Positions 55,515-64,000 of a DNA stretch of 64,000 nt are shown here, piece by piece (position 1 is the first letter of the stretch; every line of letters starts with the position of its first letter). The notes under the pieces were generated by a model that ran no database searches, was not told where the DNA came from, and saw only the letters and a list, made by a program, of their open reading frames with translations. The DNA comes from Mycobacterium spongiae (GTDB lineage Bacteria; Actinomycetota; Actinomycetes; Mycobacteriales; Mycobacteriaceae): assembly GCF_018278905.1 (NCBI RefSeq), contig NZ_CP046600.1, positions 5,517,158 through 5,581,157 on the forward strand. The letters are read 5' to 3'. Both the position numbers and the translations under genes were made by a program.

Positions 55515-56735
55515 ATGCCGAGTCCGCGCCGCGAAAACGGCGATGTGCTGCGCTGTGGCGACCGCAGCGCGGCGGTCACCGAGATCCGGGCCGCGCTGGC
55601 CGCGCTGGGAATGCTGGAGAATCCCGACGAAGATCTGACCACGGGCCGTCAAGTCGCACTCGAATTGTTCGACTCAGAACTTGACCATGCGGTTCGCGCC
55701 TTCCAGCAGCACCGCGGTCTGCTGGTGGATGGCGTCGTCGGCGAGGCTACTTACCGTGCGTTGAAAGAGGCCTCCTACCGGCTGGGTGCCCGCACGCTGT
55801 ATCACCAATTCGGAGCACCGCTCTACGGTGACGACGTCGCTACGCTACAAGCCCGCCTGCAGGACCTCGGTTTCTACACCGGGTTGGTGGACGGCCATTT
55901 CGGTTTGCAGACGCACAACGCGCTGATGTCGTACCAGCGCGAATACGGACTTGCCGCGGACGGTATCTGCGGCCCAGAAACATTGCGCTCCTTGTACTTT
56001 CTGAGTTCGCGAGTCAGTGGCGGCTCGCCACACGCGATTCGCGAGGAAGAGCTCGTCCGAAGCTCCGGGCCCAAGCTATCGGGCAAGCGGATCATCATTG
56101 ATCCTGGCCGCGGCGGTGCCGACCATGGGCTGATCACGCACAGCCCGGACGGGCCGATGAGTGAAGCGGACGTGTTGTGGGACTTAGCAAGTCGGCTCGA
56201 GGGCCGCATGACTGCTATTGGCATGGAGACGTTTCTCTCCCGACCGACAAATCACAGCCCGTCGGACGCGGAGCGCGCCGCGACCGCCAACGCCGTTGGT
56301 GCCGACCTGATGATCAGCCTTCGTTGCGAAACTCAAGCCACGCCGGCGGCTAGCGGCGTGGCTTCATTTCACTTCGGCAATTCACACGGTTCGGTTTCCA
56401 CCATTGGCCGCAATCTGGCGGATTTCATTCAGCGAGAAGTGGTGGCCCGCACCGGGTTGCGGGATTGCCGGACGCATGGCCGGACATGGGACCTGCTGCG
56501 ACTGACCAGGATGCCGACCGTTCAGGTTGACATCGGATACATCACCAACCCCGGTGACCGTGCGGTGCTGGTATCAACACAGACTCGTGACGCTATCGCC
56601 GAAGGTATTCTCGCCGCGGTCAAGCGACTCTACCTGTTGGGCAAAAACGACCGTCCCACAGGCACATTCACCTTCGCCGAGTTGCTCGCCCACGAGCTAT
56701 CGGTCGAGCGAACCAGCAGACTCAGCGGTTCTTGA
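55515..56735 (+). CDS. cwlM: CwlM, regulator of peptidoglycan synthesis (amidase fold)
   Basis: A 406-residue protein, the same length as in M. tuberculosis. Two peptidoglycan-binding-1 repeats occupy residues about 15-165 (FQQHRGLLVDGVVGEATYRA; LGFYTGLVDGHFGLQTHNAL). An amidase_3 domain runs from about 190 to 380 (IIDPGRGGADHG; VQVDIGYITNPGD). There is no signal peptide. In M. tuberculosis the cytosolic protein, phosphorylated by PknB, activates MurA and also binds MurJ/FhaA, so its main role is regulatory. ATG 55515 follows GGAGGGCCCTTGGT. Its end overlaps the convergent next gene by 14 bp. Confidence 0.95.
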   Translation: MPSPRRENGDVLRCGDRSAAVTEIRAALAALGMLENPDEDLTTGRQVALELFDSELDHAVRAFQQHRGLLVDGVVGEATYRALKEASYRLGARTLYHQFGAPLYGDDVATLQARLQDLGFYTGLVDGHFGLQTHNALMSYQREYGLAADGICGPETLRSLYFLSSRVSGGSPHAIREEELVRSSGPKLSGKRIIIDPGRGGADHGLITHSPDGPMSEADVLWDLASRLEGRMTAIGMETFLSRPTNHSPSDAERAATANAVGADLMISLRCETQATPAASGVASFHFGNSHGSVSTIGRNLADFIQREVVARTGLRDCRTHGRTWDLLRLTRMPTVQVDIGYITNPGDRAVLVSTQTRDAIAEGILAAVKRLYLLGKNDRPTGTFTFAELLAHELSVERTSRLSGS

Positions 56736-57492
56736 TCGCCGCACCCTGGGTGCGCGATTGCAGACTGGTCCCGACGGTAGACCCCGCCGCCACCGGCTGT
56801 TGCAACTGAGCGTTCTCCAGTAGACGTTCCAGGGCCGATTCAACTTCGGCTTTCCAGCCAAACCCTTTATCCAACTCCAGTCGCAACCTCGGGAAGTACG
56901 GATGTGGTGCCACCACAACAAAACCGACGTCCATCAAGAATTCCGCGTCAATGATGCAGTGCTCGACCGAGCAGTCACCAAGAGCCTCCAACACGGGCTG
57001 AACGTCGGGCGTTACCAGCTCAGGATTCTGCAATTCCGCGGCGGCCGAGGTTCGACCGAACGCCTCCAACGCCCGGACACCCCGCCGGACCAGCTCGTCA
57101 ATCACCCGCGCGATCAATCCGTGCGGCAGGTCGTCGGCTGCTTGGCCGCGCTCGATACCCATCGTCGTGAGCAACACCGCATCGGCCGATACCGGTGCCG
57201 TGGGAAACCGATGGGCTCGAGGCACCGCACTCGGCGGGGCGTACAGCACATAACCCAAACACGGTGGTTCGGTGTTGCTGCGATCATCGGGGATCGCGGT
57301 CGCGATCTGACCGCATGAGCCCCACTCCAACATCACCATCGACAGCCAGGCTTCTTTTTCGAATTCCGGGTCGGCAAGATGGTCCTCGGTGCCCAGTGTC
57401 GCGGGGTCGACCTCCCAAAAAACGCAGCGGCGCGCATGCTTGGGCAGATGCTCGAAAGCTTCGAGTCGCAGCCCTGTTATCCGAGCAGACAC
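56722..57492 (-). CDS. GNAT-like hypothetical protein (Rv3916c-type)
   Basis: A 256-residue protein (about 244 in Rv3916c). The central part (LGYVLYAPPSAVPRAHRF, then LLTTMGIERGQAADDLPHGL) resembles a GNAT acetyltransferase fold with a degenerate acyl-CoA loop, and VVAPHPYFPRLRLELDKGF forms the C-terminal strand pair. No substrate is known. It is convergent with cwlM and lies downstream of a 57-bp repeat array. Confidence 0.8.
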   Translation of the reverse strand: MSARITGLRLEAFEHLPKHARRCVFWEVDPATLGTEDHLADPEFEKEAWLSMVMLEWGSCGQIATAIPDDRSNTEPPCLGYVLYAPPSAVPRAHRFPTAPVSADAVLLTTMGIERGQAADDLPHGLIARVIDELVRRGVRALEAFGRTSAAAELQNPELVTPDVQPVLEALGDCSVEHCIIDAEFLMDVGFVVVAPHPYFPRLRLELDKGFGWKAEVESALERLLENAQLQQPVAAGSTVGTSLQSRTQGAAIKNR

Positions 57493-57533
57493 TTGTCTCC
57501 TGGCCTCTATGCCGTGCTGTTGCCCATTGCCCC

Positions 57534-57660
57534 GTTCCGCCGCGGGCCACTACCTGGCCCGCCCCGTCGCGCGGCGATGCCGACAACCCCGTTCCGCGGC
57601 GAGCTACCACTTAGCCCGCATCGTCGCGAGGCGATGCCAACAGCCCAGTTCCGTCTCGGC
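57534..57660. repeat. 57-bp imperfect tandem repeat, about 2.2 copies
   Basis: Units beginning GTTCCG recur at 57534, 57591 and 57648 and share CGCG(A)GGCGATGCC. The array lies in the 412-bp spacer (57493-57904) between the Rv3916c-type gene and parB, which otherwise shows no gene. The core CGACGATGCGGG (minus strand) also appears in the 114-bp repeat at 45.2 kb, so the two may be related. Confidence 0.75.
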
Positions 57661-57904
57661 TGCTGTGCAACGGCAACCCCTCCAGGATAGGAGAGTTCGT
57701 CCCGATCGGGCCAGTATTCAACCGGACCCCCGGGTTCGGGCGCTCGGATCCGTCCGGCCGGCGACAATCGTCGGGAAACCCTCGAATCCACTTGTCGCAC
57801 AACACCTCTCCGTTGGTCATGGGTGCCAACGACGGTTCGCTCACCCATCGAGCCGTCTTGGTGTCACAGTGACGTAATTACATCGTGTCCCTGTTCAGAC
57901 TTTT

Positions 57905-58905
57905 TCAAGGCTGGTCGGGGCTCATCAAGGCGACGAGCCGCTGGAGATCGTCCACCGAGGCGAACTCGACCACAATCTTGCCTTTGCGTTTGCCGAGGCT
58001 GACCGTCACCCGAGTATCGAAGGCATTCGACAGGCGCTCAGCAACATCTTGAAGCCCCGGCATTTGAATCGGCTTTCGCCGCGGAGCTGAAGGCGTGCTG
58101 CCGCGACCCCGGTGTGCCTCGTGGTTGGCCACCGTGACCGCCTCCTCGGTCGCCCGCACCGAAAGGCCCTCGGCGACGATCCGGCTTGCCAATTCCTCTT
58201 GCTCGTCCGGCCCGGCTTCGAGCGACAACAGTGCGCGAGCGTGGCCGGCGGACAGCACGCCAGCCGCTACCCGACGCTGGACCGGAATCGGGAGCTTGAG
58301 CAGTCTGATCATGTTGGTGATCAACGGTCTGGAGCGGCCGATGCGGGTGGCTAGCTCGTCGTGGGTGACCCCGAACTCGTCGAGCAGTTGTTGGTAGGCG
58401 GCGGCCTCTTCCAACGGGTTCAGTTGTACCCGATGAATGTTCTCGAGCAGCGCGTCACGCAATAGGTTGTCGTCGCCGGTCTCACGCACGATGGCGGGAA
58501 TGGTGGCGAGACCCGCCTCCTGGGCGGCGCGCCACCGTCGCTCCCCCATCACAATTTGGTAGCGCGGTCCGCTATGGGACGCGGCCCCGGATCCCGCAAG
58601 AGCCCGCACCACGATCGGCTGCAGAAGGCCGAACTCGCGGATGGAGTACACGAGCTCGGCTAGTGCCTCCTCGTCGAACACTTGTCGTGGCTGACGCGGA
58701 TTGGGCTCGATGTCGGCCGGCCCGATCTCCCGGTACACCGCCCCCATGGAGACGTCCGGTGCCGGGCCGCCGATCACGACGTCGGCTGCCGCGGCTCCCA
58801 TCCGCGGGCCCAGCGCCGATGGACCGGAGTCATCGTCTGCGGGCCCGGTTGGGATGAGCGAAGCCAGTCCCCGGCCAAGACCGCCCTTTTTGCGCGACGG
58901 CTGCA

Positions 58906-58906
<1 letters not shown>
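57905..58906 (-). CDS. parB: ParB chromosome-partition protein
   Basis: A 333-residue protein. It has a basic N-terminus with [11 protein letters not shown], the CTPase/ParB box ([20 protein letters not shown] with GERRxRA), a central helix-turn-helix ([20 protein letters not shown]) that binds parS, and a C-terminal dimerisation domain. ParB loads at parS, spreads, and with ParA segregates the origin region. The ATG overlaps the parA stop by one base. Confidence 0.97.
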
Positions 58907-60743
<1,837 letters not shown>

Positions 60744-60794
60744 TCAATCCGCAGAACGAACTACAAGGGTGTAACTCGGTGGCGGATTATGGAC

Positions 60795-61367
60795 CTAGTC
60801 TCGCAGGACGACGACCCGGCGCGACGGTTCGACGCCCTCGCTCTCACTGTGTACGCCCGGCACCGCCGCGACCGCATCGTGGACGATCTTGCGTTCGAAC
60901 GGCGTCATCGGAGCCAGTGCCTCCCGCTCACCGGTCTCGACCACTTGCCGCGCCACCTTGTCACCCAGGGCCGCCAACTCTTCACGGCGCCGACGTCGCC
61001 AGCTCGCGATGTCCAGCATCAACCGGCTCCGAACGCCCGTCTTTTGATGCACCGCCAGCCGCGTGAGTTCCTGAAGGGCGTCGAGCACCTCGCCGCCGCG
61101 GCCCACCAACTTGTTCAAGTCCTGGCTGCCGTCGATGCTCACCACGGCCCGACTGCCCTCGACGTCCAAGTCGATGTCGCCATCAAAATCCAGCAGATCC
61201 AGGAGCTCCTCGAGGTAATCGCCCGCGATCTCACCTTCTGCAACCAATCGTTCTTCCAGGTCGTCCGGCTCCTCGCCACCGGCAAGCCCTGCGGCCGTAT
61301 CGCCCTCGTCGCTGTCCGTCTCTATTCGTCCATCAACGTCGACCTCGGTGGTCTCCGCATCGGTCAT
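60795..61367 (-). CDS. Jag-family RNA-binding protein (KH-R3H)
   Basis: A 190-residue protein: an acidic N-terminal tail (about 60 residues), a KH domain with DLNKLVGRGGEVLDALQEL (the GxxG-type loop), and an R3H domain at the end (FERKIVHDAVAAVPGVHSES). It is an RNA-binding protein coupled by position to yidC in most actinobacteria. ATG 61367 has GGGAGAG upstream and gives MTDAETTEVD; the frame is open 24 more codons into the yidC-jag gap. Corresponds to Rv3920c. Confidence 0.94.
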   Translation of the reverse strand: MTDAETTEVDVDGRIETDSDEGDTAAGLAGGEEPDDLEERLVAEGEIAGDYLEELLDLLDFDGDIDLDVEGSRAVVSIDGSQDLNKLVGRGGEVLDALQELTRLAVHQKTGVRSRLMLDIASWRRRRREELAALGDKVARQVVETGEREALAPMTPFERKIVHDAVAAVPGVHSESEGVEPSRRVVVLRD

Positions 61368-61442
61368 GGCTTTCTCTCCCCTCATCCACGGCTCGGTCTT
61401 TCGCGGGTCCTCAGGCGGCTCACCCGCCGCGCCCCGCAATAG

Positions 61443-62564
61443 TCAGCGTTTGCGCTTCTTTGGTCGCGCCCCCGGGCGCGGTGCGCGGTTGTTGGGACTG
61501 GTGTCGCGTCGGGGCGGATTTCGCTTCGCTGCCTGGGTCTTGTTATCCGTCGCCTCGGCATCGGAACCTGGTTTCTTGACGTCCGGCTCACCGCCGCCGT
61601 TACCGCTTTCGGTTCCCGACCCTCCGGATCCCGATGATGCCTTCGGATTGCGCTTGGGCTTGGCTCCCGGCGCCGGCGCGTTAGCCGCCCGGCGCTCGAT
61701 GGCCTCCTGTTTTTTCGCCTCTTCCTCTTTTTCGATCTTCCCGAACACGTAGTGCTGCTGACCGAACGTCCAAATGTTGTTGGAAAACCAGTACAAGATG
61801 ATCGCCAAGGGAAGGAATGGACCGCCGACCACAACGCCGAGCGGAAACACGTACAGCGCCAGTTTGTTCATCATTGCGGTCTGGGGATTCGCGGACGCCT
61901 CCGGGCTCTGGCGCGCGATTGACGCGCGACTATTGAAGTACGTCGCGATGCCGGCGAAGATCATCACCGGCACCCCTACCGCGATCACGGCTGGCCGACT
62001 GAAATCGACAAACGCATCCAACCCGGACCGTTGCGTCATCGATGCACCGATCGGAGCGCCGAACAGGTTGGCATCAAGAAAATGCCCGACGTCGACCGGA
62101 CTGAAGAAGTAGTTGCCCGTGAGTCGGTTTTCCACCACCGATAGATGCGGTTGCCCGAAGCCCCCGGTCGTGCGGTTGAACGACCGCAACACGTGGTACA
62201 GCCCAAGGAACACGGGAAGCTGGGCCAGCATCGGCAAGCACCCCAGGATCGGATTGAAGCCGTGTTCGCGTTGCAGCTTTTGCATCTCGAGCGCCATCCG
62301 CTGGCGATCCTTGCCGTACTTTTTTTGTAGTGCCTTGATCTGTGGCTGCAACTCCTGCATCTGCCTCGTGGTGCGAATCTGGCGCACGAACGGCTTGTAG
62401 AGCAGAGCTCGCAAGGTAAAAACCAAGAACATCACCGAGAGCGACCAGGCGAAGAAGTTTGACGGGCCCAGCACAAACGCGAACAGCTTGTACCAAACCC
62501 ACATGATCCACGACACCGGGTAGTACACGAAGTCGAGGCTGAAGAAATCAAACAAGAAGCTCAC
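61443..62564 (-). CDS. yidC: YidC membrane-protein insertase
   Basis: A 373-residue Oxa1/YidC-family protein (366 in M. tuberculosis). It has an N-terminal helix ([20 protein letters not shown]), conserved [20 protein letters not shown] in the cytosolic loop, the core helices ending in [20 protein letters not shown], and a long basic C-terminal tail ([10 protein letters not shown]) typical of the actinobacterial form. It inserts membrane proteins with or without SecYEG. GTG 62564 (SFLFDFF) follows GGGGAGA; it overlaps yidD by 17 bp. The frame is open 15 codons above that. Confidence 0.95.
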   Translation of the reverse strand: MSFLFDFFSLDFVYYPVSWIMWVWYKLFAFVLGPSNFFAWSLSVMFLVFTLRALLYKPFVRQIRTTRQMQELQPQIKALQKKYGKDRQRMALEMQKLQREHGFNPILGCLPMLAQLPVFLGLYHVLRSFNRTTGGFGQPHLSVVENRLTGNYFFSPVDVGHFLDANLFGAPIGASMTQRSGLDAFVDFSRPAVIAVGVPVMIFAGIATYFNSRASIARQSPEASANPQTAMMNKLALYVFPLGVVVGGPFLPLAIILYWFSNNIWTFGQQHYVFGKIEKEEEAKKQEAIERRAANAPAPGAKPKRNPKASSGSGGSGTESGNGGGEPDVKKPGSDAEATDNKTQAAKRNPPRRDTSPNNRAPRPGARPKKRKR

Positions 62565-62898
62565 TCTCCCCTGAGGTCGCCGGCGTCTCGCCGCCAGTAC
62601 CGTCCTCATCGAAGTCTGCCTGTCGGTGAGGTCGCTCCGGTATCGGATCCCAACCTCCCCGGTGCCATGGTCCGCACTTCGCCAACCTCGCCACCGTCAG
62701 CCAGCCACCCCGAATCACGCCGTACTCAGTCAACGCATCCACCGCATACTGACTGCAGGTAGGAACAAAGCGACACGACGCCGGTCGCAGCGGAGACACC
62801 ATGTGCCGATAATTCTGAACAAGGAAAATCAGTACGCGGGCTATCACCGCTCCGGTCCCCCGGATCAAGCCAGCGCACCTCCGACCCACCGAAGTCAC
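62548..62898 (-). CDS. yidD: YidD, membrane-protein insertion efficiency factor
   Basis: A 116-residue protein with the family signature [20 protein letters not shown] and [20 protein letters not shown] followed by [14 protein letters not shown] short N-terminal hydrophobic helix is present ([13 protein letters not shown]). It works with YidC. The ATG overlaps the rnpA end by four bases. Confidence 0.95.
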   Translation of the reverse strand: MTSVGRRCAGLIRGTGAVIARVLIFLVQNYRHMVSPLRPASCRFVPTCSQYAVDALTEYGVIRGGWLTVARLAKCGPWHRGGWDPIPERPHRQADFDEDGTGGETPATSGESELLV

Positions 62899-63263
62899 CG
62901 GCCGGTGCCTGCCGATTCCAGCCGACCACGCAGGCCGGCTCGCAACTGTTGCTCTAGACGGGGCGACGAAACGCCCCGACTGCTCGGCCGCGCTCGGATC
63001 ACAACCCGATCCGATTCGTGCAGCTCGCTCACTATCGACCTGGCCACGTGACGCAGCCGACGCGCGACTCGGTGACGTTCAACAGCCGAACCGACCGATT
63101 TGGCGACGATCAGACCGATACGTGGGCCGGTTCGCACGTCGCAGTCACTCCCCGGCAGGGCATGGACTATCAGGTTGGGCTGTACCGTTCGTCGCCCCCG
63201 CTTCACCGTCATATCGAAGTCCGTTGACCGCCTCATACGGTTGCGCGCAGAAAGCACCGCCAT
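62895..63263 (-). CDS. rnpA: RNase P protein component
   Basis: A 122-residue basic protein with [17 protein letters not shown] and the RNR-type motif in [20 protein letters not shown]. It is the protein cofactor of RNase P for tRNA 5' maturation. ATG 63263 is used; GTG 63257 is nearly equal. It lies 15 bp after rpmH on the same strand. Confidence 0.95.
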   Translation of the reverse strand: MAVLSARNRMRRSTDFDMTVKRGRRTVQPNLIVHALPGSDCDVRTGPRIGLIVAKSVGSAVERHRVARRLRHVARSIVSELHESDRVVIRARPSSRGVSSPRLEQQLRAGLRGRLESAGTGR

Positions 63264-63278
63264 GAACCTGCCATCAGA

Positions 63279-63422
63279 TCAGGCAGTTAGCGCGCGGCGG
63301 CCCTTGCGGCGCCGGTTCGACACGATGGACCGCCCCGCTCGGGTGCGCATCCGAAGTCGGAAACCGTGAACGCGGGCTCGTCGCCGGTTGTTCGGCTGGA
63401 AGGTCCGCTTGCCCTTGGCCAC
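63279..63422 (-). CDS. rpmH: 50S ribosomal protein L34
   Basis: A 47-residue protein starting with [23 protein letters not shown], then [20 protein letters not shown] and RRALTA. It matches L34 in length and in the conserved [10 protein letters not shown] and VHGFRxRM blocks. Ribosome component and first gene of the rpmH-rnpA-yidD-yidC-jag run, divergent from dnaA, which lies just outside the window. Confidence 0.97.
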   Translation of the reverse strand: MAKGKRTFQPNNRRRARVHGFRLRMRTRAGRSIVSNRRRKGRRALTA

Positions 63423-64000
63423 GGCGTTCTCCTCGCTGTGTCTGAAGCACCGTCCGGCCGCTCATGCTTTCCAACGGGTTGGTCCGCGGATCGATCGAAG
63501 GTGGTCGTACTCCTGGCCGGCGCGGTCCCCGGAAGTCCGATCCAGGTCGCAGCCGCATCGCCGACTTTCGGGCGACTGTTCGAGGGTACTGACCACCCTT
63601 CGCCTGGTCAAACCTCACTCGTCCCAACAGACCCACTCCACCCGCTTTCGGAGCTCGTCCGCTTCAGCGACTACATCCACGATCTGCCACAATCACAAAG
63701 AACCTCAGCTGAATTCGAAAGAACTGTTGGCAGCCGCACGGAAAACTGTTAGCTTCGGGCAATGCTGTTTCGGCCTGAAACGGCGGTCCACAACGAAGCG
63801 AGGATGGCGGGTCGACAAGCCGTTTAGACAAGCGCTGGCTGGTTGTCTACGGCCTGTAGGTCGTGAGCCGTTGTTGGTAGGCTGCGGCACGGTATTGATG
63901 GTCCTGTCCACACCTGTGGATAACCATGTGGACAGTTTCCGCGTCGCCAACATCGGTGGTACCTCGACCCGGAATCAATGAGAGCCAGGGAGTTGCGTCG
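63423..64000. other. rpmH-dnaA intergenic region
   Basis: 578 bp to the window edge with no supported gene. It should carry the divergent rpmH and dnaA promoters as well as the DnaA-box cluster. The dnaA start is not visible. AT content rises at about 63660-63780, as expected near promoters. Confidence 0.6.
63904..63935. promoter_or_regulatory. Cluster of three DnaA-box-like sequences upstream of dnaA
   Basis: CTGTCCACA (63904-63912, plus), TGTGGATAA (63915-63923, i.e. consensus TTATCCACA on the minus strand) and TGTGGACAG (63927-63935, minus) lie within 32 bp. The middle box is a perfect consensus; the other two differ by one base from the mycobacterial TTGTCCACA form. They lie in the rpmH-dnaA spacer and could mediate DnaA autoregulation or belong to the origin region. 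Confidence 0.75.

Noticed and set aside
63274..63636. 120-residue minus-strand frame over rpmH
   Set aside because: It is out of phase with the unmistakable 47-residue L34 frame.
63983..64000. ATG near the right edge as a dnaA start
   Set aside because: The few residues visible do not resemble a DnaA N-terminus; dnaA is expected beyond the window.

Overview
This window comes from a slow-growing Mycobacterium of the tuberculosis / kansasii / marinum kind. The evidence is a high-GC genome carrying mycobacteria-only families (PE, PPE, Esx, Esp, Ecc, MycP) in an order matching the chromosome end of M. tuberculosis, from ESX-1 through ESX-2 to the gid-parA-parB-yidC-rnpA-rpmH block just before dnaA. 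Names below rest on recalled similarity and gene order; no database search was run, and the species is not assigned.

Layout. (1) 1-6.6 kb: the end of the ESX-1 locus, with the eccD1 C-terminal part, espJ, espK, an unrecognised small helical-protein gene, espL and espB. (2) 6.6-14.6 kb: an island splitting ESX-1 between espB and eccE1. It holds a prenyl diphosphate synthase gene, a class I terpene synthase gene, two broken PE_PGRS genes, an intact PE protein with a PE-PPE hydrolase domain, a TetR regulator, and remnants of IS30-like, IS3-like, PPE and tyrosine-recombinase genes. It is bounded by imperfect 175-bp direct repeats, each carrying the 3' end of eccE1. (3) 14.6-17.3 kb: eccE1 and mycP1. 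(4) 17.5-37.0 kb: ESX-2 on the minus strand (a transglycosylase-like gene, eccB2, eccC2, PE36, PPE69, esxD, esxC, espG2, an EspI-like ATPase, eccD2, mycP2, eccE2, eccA2), interrupted between PE36 and eccC2 by a two-gene cassette (two-helix membrane protein plus DUF3800 protein). (5) 37.3-43.7 kb: an accessory segment with a divergent AraC/TauE pair, a membrane protein, esxE-esxF without cpnT, and a DUF2563 / large glycine-zipper protein / multi-pass membrane protein trio that looks like a toxin-immunity module. (6) 43.7-64.0 kb: conserved core genes (pcnA, mutT4, a DUF6049 protein, mviN/murJ, sigM and its anti-sigma, trxB2-trxC, cwlM, parB-parA-gid with two parS sites, jag, yidC, yidD, rnpA, rpmH) and the dnaA upstream region with three DnaA-box-like sequences. 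dnaA itself lies outside.

How the parts work together. Ecc proteins form membrane secretion machines, MycP proteases act at the machine, and EspG/EspK/EspL-type proteins handle substrates (Esx pairs, PE/PPE pairs, EspB). The island adds a probable diterpenoid pathway: the prenyl synthase would supply the substrate of the terpene synthase just downstream in the same direction. The core block links cell-wall assembly (MviN, CwlM), redox (TrxB2/TrxC under a probable SigM locus), chromosome partition (ParAB/parS) and membrane-protein insertion (YidC/YidD).
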